Assembly: GCA_025738555.1 (NCBI GenBank)
Contig: JAOVFP010000007.1
Location: 3,038,001 to 3,102,000, forward strand
Origin: Cyathus striatus
Taxonomy: Eukaryota; Basidiomycota; Agaricomycetes; Agaricales; Nidulariaceae
Direction of reading: 5' to 3'
DNA: 64,000 nt
A program made the position numbers and the translations under genes. Below are positions 36,581 through 47,512 of this stretch, piece after piece. Position 1 is the stretch's first letter; the number at the start of each line of letters is the position of its first letter. A model generated the notes under the pieces. It saw nothing but the letters and a program-made list of their open reading frames with translations, was not told the DNA's origin and ran no database searches.

Positions 36581-37117
36581 TTTACAGCTCATTTATTTAC
36601 TTGCACATTTTATATTAGGAATTATTCACTTTTATTTTAAGTATAATTAAGAATTATTAAGTATGGTGGGAACTTTTCTATGGTGTAGCTAAGATTGGTG
36701 TAAACATGGAACTGACACCATGTATGGTGTCAGTTTTCATTCCTCCAATCTTAATGGCATACATCTGTGGCTTGCACACAACACAATCACAGAATTCCAA
36801 GAAAAGAATGAATATATATCAATGTAAGTTTTACATGGAAGTACAAAGTTGAAACATAATTTTAAGTATCTAGTCAAAATGTTGTATTACAATATAAATG
36901 AAAAATGAAACAACCAGCACAATAGTAATGTGACAAATGAAAAAAATATTAAAGTATTTTTCTTTTTCATTCTCTGGCAATAAAGAATAACTATCTGAAA
37001 TTTCTTTTGCTTTGGTACCAATAGACCAATAAAGATTGCCACCATTTTCAGAGTGTTCATGCTCTTCAACCCTTTCAATAGATCCAGTGGCTATTGATTC
37101 ATTACCTTCTCTGAAAA
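36581..37117. other. AT-rich spacer with an 11-bp stem hairpin
   Basis: No gene is supported. An inverted repeat aactgacacca/tggtgtcagtt with a 4-base loop lies at 36709-36734. The junction with the truncated Gypsy element is near 37117. Confidence 0.4.
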
Positions 37118-39128
37118 TATAGGCTTATTATTTCAAAGAATTCTGTATGAATGGATTCCAAAAAAGTAAAAGCAGTAGTCGATTGGCCAGTACCTAATAA
37201 TAAATGAGAACTTCAACAATTCCTTGGATTCATAAATTTCTATAGAAGGTTCATTCAAGGATTTGCGAAAATAGCAAAACCCCTTCATGAATTAACTGGA
37301 AAGAACGAGTGGAAATGGGAACTTAGCCAAGCACTAGCATTTTCCGAATTAAAAGATCAAATCATATCGGCACCAATTTTAGCAATGCCGAATGATGACG
37401 GAAAATACCGTGTTGAAGCAGATTCTTCAGACTTTGCAAATGGAGCTATTCTATCACAGGAACAGACAGACGGAAAATGGAGACCAATTGCATTTTTATC
37501 ACACGCTTTAAGTCCAATGGAAAGAAACTATGAAATCTACGATAAGGAAATGCTTGCCATAATGAGAGCATTAGACATGTGGAGACAGTATCTTTTGGGA
37601 GCCAAACAAATATTTGAGATTTGGACAGATCACAAAAATCTCCAATATTTTAAAAAGCCACAAAAGTTAAATCGACAACAAGCAAGATGGTACACAGAAT
37701 CATTGGAATTTCATTATACGTTACATCATAAACCAGGAAATCAAATGACTAAGGCAGATTTATTATCTCGACAAGCTGGACACGAACAAGGCGAACACGA
37801 TAATGAAGACATTATACTTCTTAAACCGGAACATTTTAGACAAATATATGAAGTTCATGGAGAAGATGAAGATATAATGGAACAAGTTCGAAAATCCAGA
37901 AAAAATAGAGATAAGGAAGTAATAAAAATGCTTAACATTAAAACTAAAGACTGGAACGAATCATCTGAAGGCATAATCACATGGAAAAATCGAGTTTATA
38001 TCCCTAAAAATGCTAAACTAAGGGAACGTATAATAAAATTATGCCATGATTCGGAAATATCAGGTCATAGAGGAGAATACAAAACTATGGAATTAATAAC
38101 GTGAGATTACTGGTGGCCAAGACTTATGGCTGATATCAAAAGATATGTTTCAGGATGTGAAGCTTGTCAAAGGACAAATATCCATAGATCAGCACCAGTA
38201 GGAATGCTAAAACCAAATAGTATTCCTGAACATCCATGGCACACAATTTCCATAGATTTTATTGGACCTCTTCCATATTCAAATGGATATGACTTCCTGA
38301 TGGTTGTTGTAGATCGATTCACCAAAATGGCGGCATTCGTACCATGTAATAAAGAAATATCAAGTCTAGGAACAGCGGAACAATACATAGACAAAATATT
38401 TAGACATTATGGAGTACTGAAATGAATTATCAGTGACCGAGGAGGACAATTTGCATCATTCTTTACTAAAGAATTAACAAAACAAATTGGAATTCACATG
38501 AATTTATCGACTTCTTACCATCCCCAAACAAATGGACAAACAGAAAGAGTAAATCAAGAAATCGAACAATATATGCGAATTTATGTTAATTATGATCAAA
38601 ATGATTGGGCTGATAGAATTCCTGTATGTGAATTCAACTACAATAATACAGTACACCGAACAACTGGATATACACCATTTTATTTAATGTATGGATTTCA
38701 TCCATATATGGGAATAAAACCAAATGGAAATACCAGAGCTGCAGGAGTAGAAGAATTTGTCAAAGATATGCAAAAAGCAAGAGAAAATGAAAAAGCTGCA
38801 TTATCTTTAGCAAATGAAACTATGGGACGATATTATAACAAACACCGAAAAGAAGCCCCTGAATATGAAATCGGAGATAAAGTATATTTAGAAGGAGTAA
38901 ATATTAAATCCGATCGACCAGTTGCCAAATTAGATGACAAACGATATGGACCCTTTAAGATTATTCAAAAAATTGCAAAAGACGTTTATAAATTAGAATT
39001 ACCGAAATCATGGAAGAGAAAAAATCCAACTTTTAACGTTGAATTATTATCGAAGTATAATCCGGCCCAATATCCAACACAACAGAAACCGAAACCACCA
39101 CCAACAATTTTAGTAGATGGTGAAGAAC
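37118..39128 (+). pseudogene. pol: Gypsy pol (RT end, RNase H, integrase), four TGA stops
   Basis: A single frame runs from the LIISKN end of the palm/thumb through FLGFINFYRRFI, RNase H (ADSSDFANGAILS, YDKEMLAI, WTDHKNLQYF), the integrase zinc region (H..H..CEACQ, about 38060-38180), the DDE core (SIDFIGPLP, ISDRGGQF, TNGQTERVNQEIEQY) and the GPF-type C-terminal module to VDGEE, where the younger element enters. It is broken only by TGA at 37148, 37205, 38102 and 38423, each in frame and each at a plausible arginine (for example T-R-DYWWP and LK-R-IISDRGG). No frameshift is present. The enzyme would have reverse transcribed and integrated the element. Confidence 0.9.
39124..39128 (+). repeat. 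Target-site duplication AGAAC, left copy
   Basis: Directly precedes the 5' LTR (TGTTAT...). The identical AGAAC follows the 3' LTR at 46743-46747. Confidence 0.9.
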
Positions 39129-39893
39129 TGTTATATCCATGTCCGGATACATCGTGCCGACGTTCCCACGTGACCTTCTAACATACCCGGTCCGTTCCCG
39201 GAACGTACCTGCTTCGGGTTTACACTTCCCGACGTTCCCGCCCGGGAACGTACCCGGAACCCGTCGGGTTTTCTATCGGGTATCCCGGATACGTACTTTC
39301 TCTTATGACGGCCTCACCGCGTCATCATTCTATTACTCCTCTCTTCCATTCCTACTTATATGTTTCATTATGGCCTTTGTAGATTAGTTCCTTATTCTTC
39401 ATTCTGAGCGCGTCATTTGCGCCCTACTCCGCTTTGCCAAGACTTCATTTCCTACTTACTCCTTTGACTTGTCCTTTGTATAATACTTCTACATTCGTAT
39501 CTACAGGTTCCTACTTAGTATAAGTAGTCTTCCAGATGTAATAGGTAGTCTTTAGTATTCGTATCAACTCTGTACACTTTCTTCCTACTCTAAGTTCCGA
39601 AACCCGCTCCGGGTTTTCCTTCGGGTTTCTCTCCCGCTACCTAGTGTAGTGGCGAAGCCTTCTCTTATACTCTAAAACGTCTTCCTTTGTTACATATCAT
39701 CTTACTCGAAATACGAACCATTCCCTGGGGATATCCAGGCGGCGCAGCACACAAGCTGAAGCCACGGTTCTTTCCGCACTCCCGCTCTACATTTCCGCAC
39801 CCGTACTCACTTCGGGTTTCCATTATAGTTCTCCCACACCCTCCGGGTGTCTTCGCAACCACTTCTAAGCAGGAAGAGAATCGGTATGTAACA
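39129..39893 (+). repeat. 5' LTR of the younger Gypsy element, 765 bp
   Basis: Starts TGTTATATCC and ends GTAACA; near-identical to 45977-46742. It contains many cgggt/acccg phrases in both orientations that could form hairpins. Confidence 0.95.
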
Positions 39894-39929
39894 GTATACG
39901 AATACTGATACCTTGGATATCTCTTTATC

Positions 39930-41441
39930 ATGGCTCCAACTGGGACTTCGGTTACTCGCACAGCGCATACCGCTAGTCATACCAATGCTGTGGGTGCTCG
40001 TGCCACCTGTGCAGCTACGAGGCAACAGCCTCCAAGGAGTACTTCAGGTTCTCTACCTTCTACACCGTCTCGGGTTACACCCAGTCCAGCACCACCTCCT
40101 AGTGCTACTTTCCTGGGTCCACCCTCGACTTCCGCTCAGCTACTTTCTGTTCCTGCAGCCGGGAACCTCGGATCCGCTCAGGCTCCTCCGGATGGCACTC
40201 CACCGCCATACGGTACAGTCGCAGCAGACCGGGACACTCCTGAGGGTCACGGCTCCGATGGTGGTACCATTGGACCGCCACCTCCACCTCCTTCTCAGCC
40301 CAATCCTCCTTCTCCACCATCCTCAGACTCAGGGGATGATGGTGATGAGGATGATGTCGACAATCCCAGGCGCACACCTCTTGCGCGCCACTCCCGGGAA
40401 GACCGGCTTGCCGAAGCTCTTTTGAGAGTTGCGGAATCCGCCCGGGGTACATCGGGAACACGTCGGGAACGCAACGTTCAAAAGCCAGATACTTTTGACG
40501 GTTCCAGTGCTGAGAAGTTGGAGCAGTTCATTACTCAATGCCAAATTTACTTCCGGAATAATCCTTCCCAATACTCGGATGGACATTCCCAGGTCAACTT
40601 CGCTCTCGCATATCTTCGGGATACCGCGCTTCAGCTCGTTATGCCGACCCTCTCCAATCCCTATGCTGATGATGAGTTCCTTCACTCTTGGGAGGTTTTC
40701 GTCATCATGCTAGAGGATAACTTCGGGTTAGCGAACCCGGAAGGGGATGCCGAGAATGATCTGGATGTCCTCGTTATGAAGGATTCACAGAAACTGTCCA
40801 AGTATCTTGTACAGTTCAACAGGCTTGCACAGCGCACTGACTGGGATGATAAATCCTTATGCCACCGACTCTATTCCGGGTTTCCGGGTCGCATTAAGGA
40901 TGAGATCTCTCATGTTGGGAAACCTACCACAAAGCGCGGGATGATTAAGCTAGCTCAAGGGATCGATAGTCGGTACTGGGAACGCCAGTCCGAGCATACG
41001 CGGGAATCCCACCAGCCTCGGGGTCTGCGGGTTCCGGATAGCTCTGTTAGAGCTACTACAAACCGCCCTGCAGTCACCCCGGCGCCTTCCCGCCTCGTTT
41101 CGGGCCAATATGCACCCCGTCCGAGCTATCCCCACCATGCTGGTAGTCACCCACCTCGTTCCTCGCAGCCTCCCCAACAGCGGAGGCCGGAATTGAATGA
41201 CAAGGTTGGTCGAGATGGCAAACTTTTGCCACAAGAACGTCAGCGTCGCATGGACAACAATCTATGCTTGTTCTGCGGTAATCCGGGGCATCGCGCCAAA
41301 GAATGTCCCCGCTCTGCCTCTTCCGCGGCTAGAGCCCGGGCATCCGGAATATCTGCTTCGGCTCCTATGTCGGCTTCTGCGGGTCCCTCGACCCGCAGAT
41401 CCGCGCCTCTTTCCAACCCGGCTTCGGGTTCGAAAAAATAG
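39930..41441 (+). CDS. gag: Gag polyprotein of the younger Gypsy element, 503 aa
   Basis: The ATG lies 37 bp after the 5' LTR. Residues 1-150 are Ser/Thr/Pro-rich and disordered, with an acidic run ([13 protein letters not shown]). Residues about 170-330 form a retrotransposon-gag capsid region ([33 protein letters not shown]). The C-terminal part is Pro/Arg/Ser-rich with one CCHC zinc knuckle, [14 protein letters not shown], near residue 445, for RNA binding. The frame ends with TCG AAA AAA TAG. It assembles the cytoplasmic virus-like particle. Intact. Confidence 0.9.
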   Translation: MAPTGTSVTRTAHTASHTNAVGARATCAATRQQPPRSTSGSLPSTPSRVTPSPAPPPSATFLGPPSTSAQLLSVPAAGNLGSAQAPPDGTPPPYGTVAADRDTPEGHGSDGGTIGPPPPPPSQPNPPSPPSSDSGDDGDEDDVDNPRRTPLARHSREDRLAEALLRVAESARGTSGTRRERNVQKPDTFDGSSAEKLEQFITQCQIYFRNNPSQYSDGHSQVNFALAYLRDTALQLVMPTLSNPYADDEFLHSWEVFVIMLEDNFGLANPEGDAENDLDVLVMKDSQKLSKYLVQFNRLAQRTDWDDKSLCHRLYSGFPGRIKDEISHVGKPTTKRGMIKLAQGIDSRYWERQSEHTRESHQPRGLRVPDSSVRATTNRPAVTPAPSRLVSGQYAPRPSYPHHAGSHPPRSSQPPQQRRPELNDKVGRDGKLLPQERQRRMDNNLCLFCGNPGHRAKECPRSASSAARARASGISASAPMSASAGPSTRRSAPLSNPASGSKK

Positions 41442-44400
41442 GGAGCGGTCCTCTGGACACCACACAAGCCGAGGACCGCATTGTTCCCCCTTGTGCGAAG
41501 CCGATGCAGGTAAGACTCAACGCTTCCGCTCTTTCCGACCCCAATGCCCTTCATATTCCACTTTGTAGTACCATCCATGCTCTCCCTACACCCTGTACAG
41601 TTTCATATAGCGCTCTAGTCGATTCGGGTTCTACCCATTGTTTTATGGATTCATCTTTCGTTCGGACACATGCTATTCCTACCTCACCTACTCCACCTAT
41701 CGCTCTCAGACTTTTCGATGGCACCACCAATCATGTTATAACCGAGTTCGTTACACTGCCTGTACTATTCCCTACCGGTGAATGTATTACAGTCGAACTC
41801 TATGTGACACCTCTTGATTCCGTGTGTTCTGCAGTCCTAGGATACAATTGGCTCACCCGCTTCAATCCGTTGATTGACTGGGTATCGGGCTCATTAACAT
41901 TCCGGACTCCAGACACTTCCGAGCAACTTCCGCTCAAATCCGGGATCTCGGAACCAGGTTCCGCTTCCGAGGATCCATCTCCGGTCACCTCTGATGAGTC
42001 TCTGCCACCTCCTCCTAGCATTTCGCTAATAAATGGTGCCGCCTTCTCGCGTGCATGCCGTTTAGAGGAGCACAGACTTTCCATATCCAGCTTGGTGCTG
42101 TCGCTTCCGCCGCTGCCCTCAATCCAGAGGAAGCTCCGGATCTCTCTTCAATACCGTCTGAGTATCACGAGTTTGCTGATGTATTTAGCAAGTCCCGGGC
42201 AGATACACTTGCCCCTCACCGTCCCTACGACTTAAAGATCAACCTAGAGGAAGGTGCTTCACCTCCTGTAGGTCGGATCTATTCCCTTTCCCAATCCGAG
42301 CTTTCCGCTCTTCGGGATTTCATCGATGAACATATCCGGATCGGATTCATTCAACCTTCGCGCTCTCCGCATGGGGCTCCCGTCCTTTTTGTCCGCAAGA
42401 AGGACGGATCACTTCGGCTTTGTGTGGATTTCCGCGGGTTGAACGCTATTTCTAAAAAGGATCGTTATCCTTTGCCACTCATTTCAGATTTGCTCGACAG
42501 TCCCCGTCGCGCCCGTATCTACACCAAGATCGACCTGCGTCATGCGTACCACCTGGTCCGCATTGCCGAGGATGATGAATGGAAAACCGCTTTCCGGACT
42601 CGCTATGGATCCTTTGAATGGCTAGTCATGCCCTTCGGACTTTCCAATGCACCCGCGGGTTTCCAACGCTTCATGAACGATGTTTTCAAAGACCTTCTTG
42701 ATGTGTGCGTCATAGTTTATTTGGATGACATCCTTATATACTCTGATAACCTTGCGCAACATCGCCAACATGTCAGGGAAGTTTTGCGTCGACTCCGGAA
42801 GCACGGGTTGTACGCGCGCGCGGATAAGTGTGAGTTCCACTCGGAATCCGTGGAATATCTCGGATATATACTATCGCCCAACGGTCTCACCATGTCTCCA
42901 ACAAAGGTGAAGACTATTCAAGAATGGCCGGAACCAAGGAAAGTAAAAGACATTCAATCCTTCCTTGGGTTCGCTAATTTCTATCGGCGTTTTATATACA
43001 ACTATTCCGACATAGTTGTTCCGCTCACCCGCCTTACCCGGAAGGGTAATCCGTGGAACTTCTCGGAAAAATGCCGTTCCGCTTTCACTGAACTTAAGGA
43101 TGCTTTCACGTCGGCACCCATTCTTACCCATTGGGTTCCCGACAAGCAGCTCATCGTGGAAACCGATGCTTCGGATTACGCGTTGGCTGCTATCCTGTCT
43201 ATAGTTTCCGATGATGGCGAGATTCACCCTATCGCTTTCCACTCACAAACCTTTACACCTCCCGAGTTAAACTACGACACCCATGACAAGGAATTGCTTG
43301 CTATCTTCGAAGCATTCCAAGTCTGGCGTCATTACCTGGAAGGTTCCGGTTCACCCATTGACGTCGTCACAGACCACAAGAACTTGGAATACTTTTCCAC
43401 AACCAAGATCTTGTCCCGACGACAAGCCCGATGGTCCAAGTATCTTTCCCAGTTCAATCTAGTTATCCGCTTTCGACCCAGAAAACTCGGGGCGAAGCCG
43501 GATGCTCTGACTAGACGATGGGATGTCTACCCTAAAGAGGGGGATAGCGACTATGCTAAGGTCAATCCGCATAACTATCGTCCAGTGTTCACACAGGAAC
43601 AGCTTATCACTTCTCTCCGAGCAACATCACTTATTGTACCCGCTCTTCGTGCTAGTATCATCATGGACATTGAACAGTTACATACTGACATATTATCAGC
43701 TCTCCCTAATGACCCGGTCGCAGTTATCCGAATGCGGACTCCCGAGAATCGTTGGACTGTAACCCCGGATGGTTTCCTCCGTCTAGATAACCGGATCTAT
43801 GTTCCGGACTCCGGAACCCTTCGGCTTCGGGTTTTACAGTACAAACACGACCACCCGCTTTCAGGACACCTTGGACAGAACAAGACCCTCGAGCTAATTC
43901 GACGCGAATATACTTGGCCGCTTATACGAACGTTTGTAAAGGACTATTGTAAGTCTTGTAATACTTGCATGCGTTCTAAACCACAACGCCACCGCCTGTA
44001 CGGAACCCTGAAACAACTTCCGGTTCCTGGACGCCCATGGCATTCGATATCTATGGATTTCATAGATCAACTTCCAAAATCATCGGCTTCCAAGTATGAT
44101 TCTATACTCGTTATCGTGGATCGTTTCTCCAAGCAGTCTATCTTCATTCCCACTCATACCACTTGCTCTTCTTCCGACCTTGCGCTTCTATTTGTACTTC
44201 ATGTCTTTTCCAAGCACGGAGTCCCGGAACACATCACTTCCGATCGTGGTTCCGAGTTTGTGTCGCATTTCTTCCGTTCCCTCGGTACAGCCCTCGACAT
44301 CACTTTACATTTCACCTCGGGTTATCACCCCGAAGGCGACGGCCAAACGGAACGCACAAACCAAACTCTGGAACAATACCTTCGGGCCTACTGCAACTAC

Positions 44401-45139
44401 CAGCAGGATATCTGGTGTGATCTCTTACCTCTTGCTGAATTTGCTTACAATAATGCACCGAGCGCAACCACAGGAATTTCACCGTTCTACGCAAACAAGG
44501 GTTATCACCCGAACCTTGCGATACATCCGGAACGTGATCTCACTTCCGCTCGTGCCCGGCACTTCGCAGTAAACCTCGAGGAACTTCACGAGATGCTTCG
44601 GACCGAAATACTCAGTGCGCAGAAACGTTATCAAACACCCGCCGATGCGCTGTCGCAAACCCGCACCCGCATTCCCTGTCGGGACAAAGGTATACGTTAA
44701 AGCCGAGTACTTCCGGACAACCCGACCATCCCGGAAACTTGCAGAAAAGTTCCTAGGACCTTTTGAAGTCATCGCACTTGCCGGATCGCATTCGCATACC
44801 TTGCGCCTTCCAGAACAATTTCGTGCAGTCCACCCAGTATTCCATGTATCCATGCTTGAACCCAATACTGAAAATACTATCCCAGATCGCATTATTCCTC
44901 CACCACCACCTGTCCAGGTTGATGGTGATATTGAATACGAGGTCTCGGAAATATTGGACTCTAAACTGGATCGTCGTTTGCGTTGCAAACTGAGGTACTA
45001 CGTACGCTGGCTAGGGTATGAAGGGACAGATGAAGAGTTTTCATGGCTTCTGGCCACGGAACTGGAACACGCTACGGATATCATCGAAGAGTTCCACTCC
45101 CGCTATCCAGATAAGCCCGGCCCTACTCCTATTTCTTAA
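41438..45139 (+). pseudogene. pol: Pol polyprotein of the younger Gypsy element, two one-base frame changes
   Basis: The pol frame is minus-one relative to gag and is open across the gag stop. An ATG-initiated part starts at 41504. Aspartic protease: [17 protein letters not shown] near 41615 and [15 protein letters not shown]. Near 42060-42070 the frame shifts by one base into reverse transcriptase (FVRKKDGSLRLCVDFRGLN, MPFGLSNAP, VYLDDILIYS), RNase H (ETDASDYALAAILS, TDHKNLEYF), integrase zinc region (HPLSGHLGQNKT..C..C), DDE core (SMDFIDQL, TSDRGSEF, GQTERTNQTLEQY). Near 44647 one extra base returns the original frame for the GPFEV module and a chromodomain (YYVRWLGYEGTDEEFSWL), ending at 45137. 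Chromodomains direct integration to heterochromatin. The two indels would disable the protein unless they are sequencing errors. Confidence 0.9.
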
Positions 45140-45241
45140 ATTTCACATTACTTATTATCCGCTTGCAGTTTCACCTTATACAAAAACCAAAAACAACGAA
45201 TAACAACCAAAAAGCGAGATACAAGTACATTAATTCTTTGG

Positions 45242-45769
45242 TAACGTGTTACGACCATTTCCATCACTCCCTCTGCGTCTGCAACTCGACCCGAGCTACT
45301 TCCACACCTTCCGACGCAATTCCGGCACCCGTCACAACTTCCTCGTATGCATCCGGATCCCGGAGGCATTCCACGAGCAAGGTTTCAATATGGAAACATG
45401 GACAATGTGCCCAGATACCTTGGAAACATCTCAGGACAACTTATCGAGTTTGCCTACCACCTGGAAATTGGCATCACGACATCTGTAACTCAACTTGATA
45501 GACTAAGCTATCTTCCAATGCTTCCTGCATTTTCCCCGGCAGTTCCTGCTACTTCCGCATCCAACCCAGACCTCATCCAATATCTTCCAATCACTTCTCC
45601 ATCCATTCCCAACTCTTCCGATGCTTCCAACCCAGTTCCGACACTCATCTCAGTCAGATATACAATCGGCAGTGCAACTAAGCTTGCCGCATTACCAGAA
45701 CATCTGGAACGAATGGCTACCAGTGGAATATTGATGCACATGTCCTTCCACATCCATGGGCAGTGTTAA
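45242..45769 (+). CDS. Unassigned open frame between pol and the 3' LTR
   Basis: The frame is open for about 175 codons; the first ATG, at 45347, gives 140 residues. It is the same frame as the chromodomain part of pol, after two stops. Content: a Pro/Ser-rich middle (SNPDLIQYLPITSPSIPNSS) and a more ordered C-terminus (ISVRYTIGSATKLAALPEHL). It has no signal peptide or membrane span, so it is not envelope-like. It may be a chance frame in GC-rich DNA or a lineage-specific accessory gene. Confidence 0.3.
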
Positions 45770-45963
45770 TAGGTCTCGGGTTCAGCTACGACTTGCTGGA
45801 ACTTACTCAGGAACTTGTAGTTCACACCTTTGCTACTTCCCTTGCCAAAGGAATCAGATGCGCTCTCTTTCTGTTATTTGAACATTCACTGACCAATAGG
45901 ATTTCTTGTATTATTTTTAGTTATATTTTCTCGCACACAGTATGACCTCGTGGGCTCGGCCCT

Positions 45964-45973
45964 AAAAGGGGGA
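45964..45973 (+). promoter_or_regulatory. Polypurine tract of the younger Gypsy element
   Basis: AAAAGGGGGA directly before TAC and the 3' LTR: the plus-strand DNA primer site. Confidence 0.7.
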
Positions 45974-45976
45974 TAC

Positions 45977-46742
45977 TGTTATATCCATGTCCGGATACAT
46001 CGTGCCGACGTTCCCACGTGACCTTCTAACATACCCGGTCCGTTCCCGGAATGTACCTGCTTCGGGTTTACACTTCCCGACGTTCCCGCCCGGGAACGTA
46101 CCCGGAACCCGTCGGGTTTTCTATCGGGTATCCCGGATACGTACTTTCTCTTATGACGGCCTCACCGCGTCATCATTCTATTACTCCTCTCTTCCATTCC
46201 TACTTATATGTTTCATTATGGCCTTTGTAGATTAGTTCCTTATTCTTCATTCTGAGCGCGTCATTTGCGCCCCTACTCCGCTTTGCCAAGACTTCATTTC
46301 CTACTTACTCCTTTGACTTGTCCTTTGTATAATACTTCTACATTCGTATCTACAGGTTCCTACTTAGTATAAGTAGTCTTCCAGATGTAATAGGTAGTCT
46401 TTAGTATTCGTATCAACTCTGTACACTTTCTTCCTACTCTAAGTTCCGAAACCCGCTCCGGGTTTTCCTTCGGGTTTCTCTCCCGCTACCTAGTGTAGTG
46501 GCGAAGCCTTCTCTTATACTCTAAAACGTCTTCCTTTGTTACATATCATCTTACTCGAAATACGAACCATTCCCTGGGGATATCCAGGCGGCGCAGCACA
46601 CAAGCTGAAGCCACGGTTCTTTCCGCACTCCCGCTCTACATTTCCGCACCCGTACTCACTTCGGGTTTCCGTTATAGTTCTCCCACACCCTCCGGGTGTC
46701 TTCGCAACCACTTCTAAGCAGGAAGAGAATCGGTACGTAACA
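45977..46742 (+). repeat. 3' LTR of the younger Gypsy element, 766 bp
   Basis: TGTTATATCC...GTAACA, matching 39129-39893 except for about three substitutions and one extra C near 46272. Confidence 0.95.
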
Positions 46743-46747
46743 AGAAC
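46743..46747 (+). repeat. Target-site duplication AGAAC, right copy
   Basis: Same five bases as 39124-39128. Confidence 0.9.
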
Positions 46748-46923
46748 AACAAGAGGTCAAAACAATACTAGCATGGAAACGAAGTCGTAATCGAGTATTA
46801 TATAAAATTAAATGGAAAGGAGAATCATATGAAGAATGTACCTGGGAACTGATAAAAAACTTGACAGGATGCCAAAGTTTACTAAACAAATTTCATCGGG
46901 AAAACCCGGAATGTCCTGTATAA
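46743..46923 (+). pseudogene. pol: Chromodomain end of the older Gypsy pol
   Basis: After one copy of the AGAAC duplication is discounted, the frame that stops at 39128 continues here through an LYKIKWKGESYEECTWEL chromodomain core to a TAA at 46921-46923. This proves that the younger element sits within this pol gene and not between two elements. Confidence 0.9.
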
Positions 46924-47139
46924 ATACAATCATGATTTATCATGATAAAACCATTAAAACATGCTTTCCAACAACATTACTCTTTTGATCTACGTTATAG
47001 TTATCTTCATTCTTTGTATGGCCATCTTTATACTTGGACATTACATCCCTTGAATTATCCTTCGAATCCAAGAACGACCACAACGACAAGATGAATCAAT
47101 TGAAATGTCATGAGGACACGACTCTTAAAGGGGGGGTAA
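46924..47139 (+). other. 3' untranslated part and polypurine tract of the older Gypsy element
   Basis: Non-coding sequence ending in the polypurine tract AAAGGGGGGG at 47127-47136, then TAA and the LTR. Confidence 0.7.
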
Positions 47140-47512
47140 TGTTAGGATTTCGTCACTTATCTAATCTCTTATCTAATCATATCTTATCTATGTCATGTGA
47201 TAGTCACATGACCTACAATGCGGACACCATGCATATCAACATATGTTACTCATCATAACTGTGGGCACAGTTACACAGTTCAGCCATACATATTACATGA
47301 GTTCTTAATGTAAAAGCACAGTAACATGCATTGTAGTGTAGGTTAATGTACATGCGATTACTTCATGATTCTTTTCTATAAATACGGTCTTTCTAGTCAG
47401 TAGTTCGTTATTCTTGTGCTAGTTTATTCCAGATTAGCAATAAGACTCACTTCTCTCTCACGTTCGAGTGTTTAAGTTTGGCTTCAAGTATTTTGCTCGT
47501 CTGTCGCTAACA
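47140..47512 (+). repeat. 3' LTR of the older Gypsy element, 373 bp
   Basis: Bounded by TGTTAG and CTAACA inverted ends, directly after a polypurine tract. A TATAAATA box lies at 47377-47384. The partner LTR is absent from the window because the element is 5'-truncated, so no target duplication can be tested. Confidence 0.85.

Larger units (their letters stand above)
39129..46742 (+). mobile_element. Younger full-length Ty3/Gypsy chromovirus, 7,614 bp
   Basis: Complete structure: 5' LTR, leader, gag, pol with protease, reverse transcriptase, RNase H, integrase and chromodomain, about 840 bp of 3' sequence, polypurine tract, 3' LTR, and a perfect 5-bp duplication AGAAC. The LTRs differ by about three substitutions and one 1-bp indel, so insertion was recent. 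Domain order RT-RNaseH-IN-chromodomain places it among chromoviruses. Confidence 0.95.
37118..47512 (+). mobile_element. Older Ty3/Gypsy chromovirus, 5'-truncated, split by a younger Gypsy element
   Basis: What remains is the end of the reverse transcriptase, RNase H, integrase, chromodomain, polypurine tract and 3' LTR. The 5' LTR, gag, protease and most of the reverse transcriptase are missing. The body is interrupted at 39128 by the element 39129-46742 and resumes at 46743. Its coding strand is A-rich, in contrast to the GC-rich invader, so the two belong to different lineages. Confidence 0.9.

Noticed and set aside
17638..39128. TGA read as a sense codon (recoding or selenocysteine)
   Set aside because: The stops occur only in CpG-depleted or mobile sequences, at positions where CGA fits. 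The secreted-protein gene here uses TGA as its terminator, so point mutation is the simpler explanation.
39139..39387. 82-codon open frame, repeated identically at 45987-46235
   Set aside because: It lies wholly within the two LTR copies and is repeated because the LTRs are.
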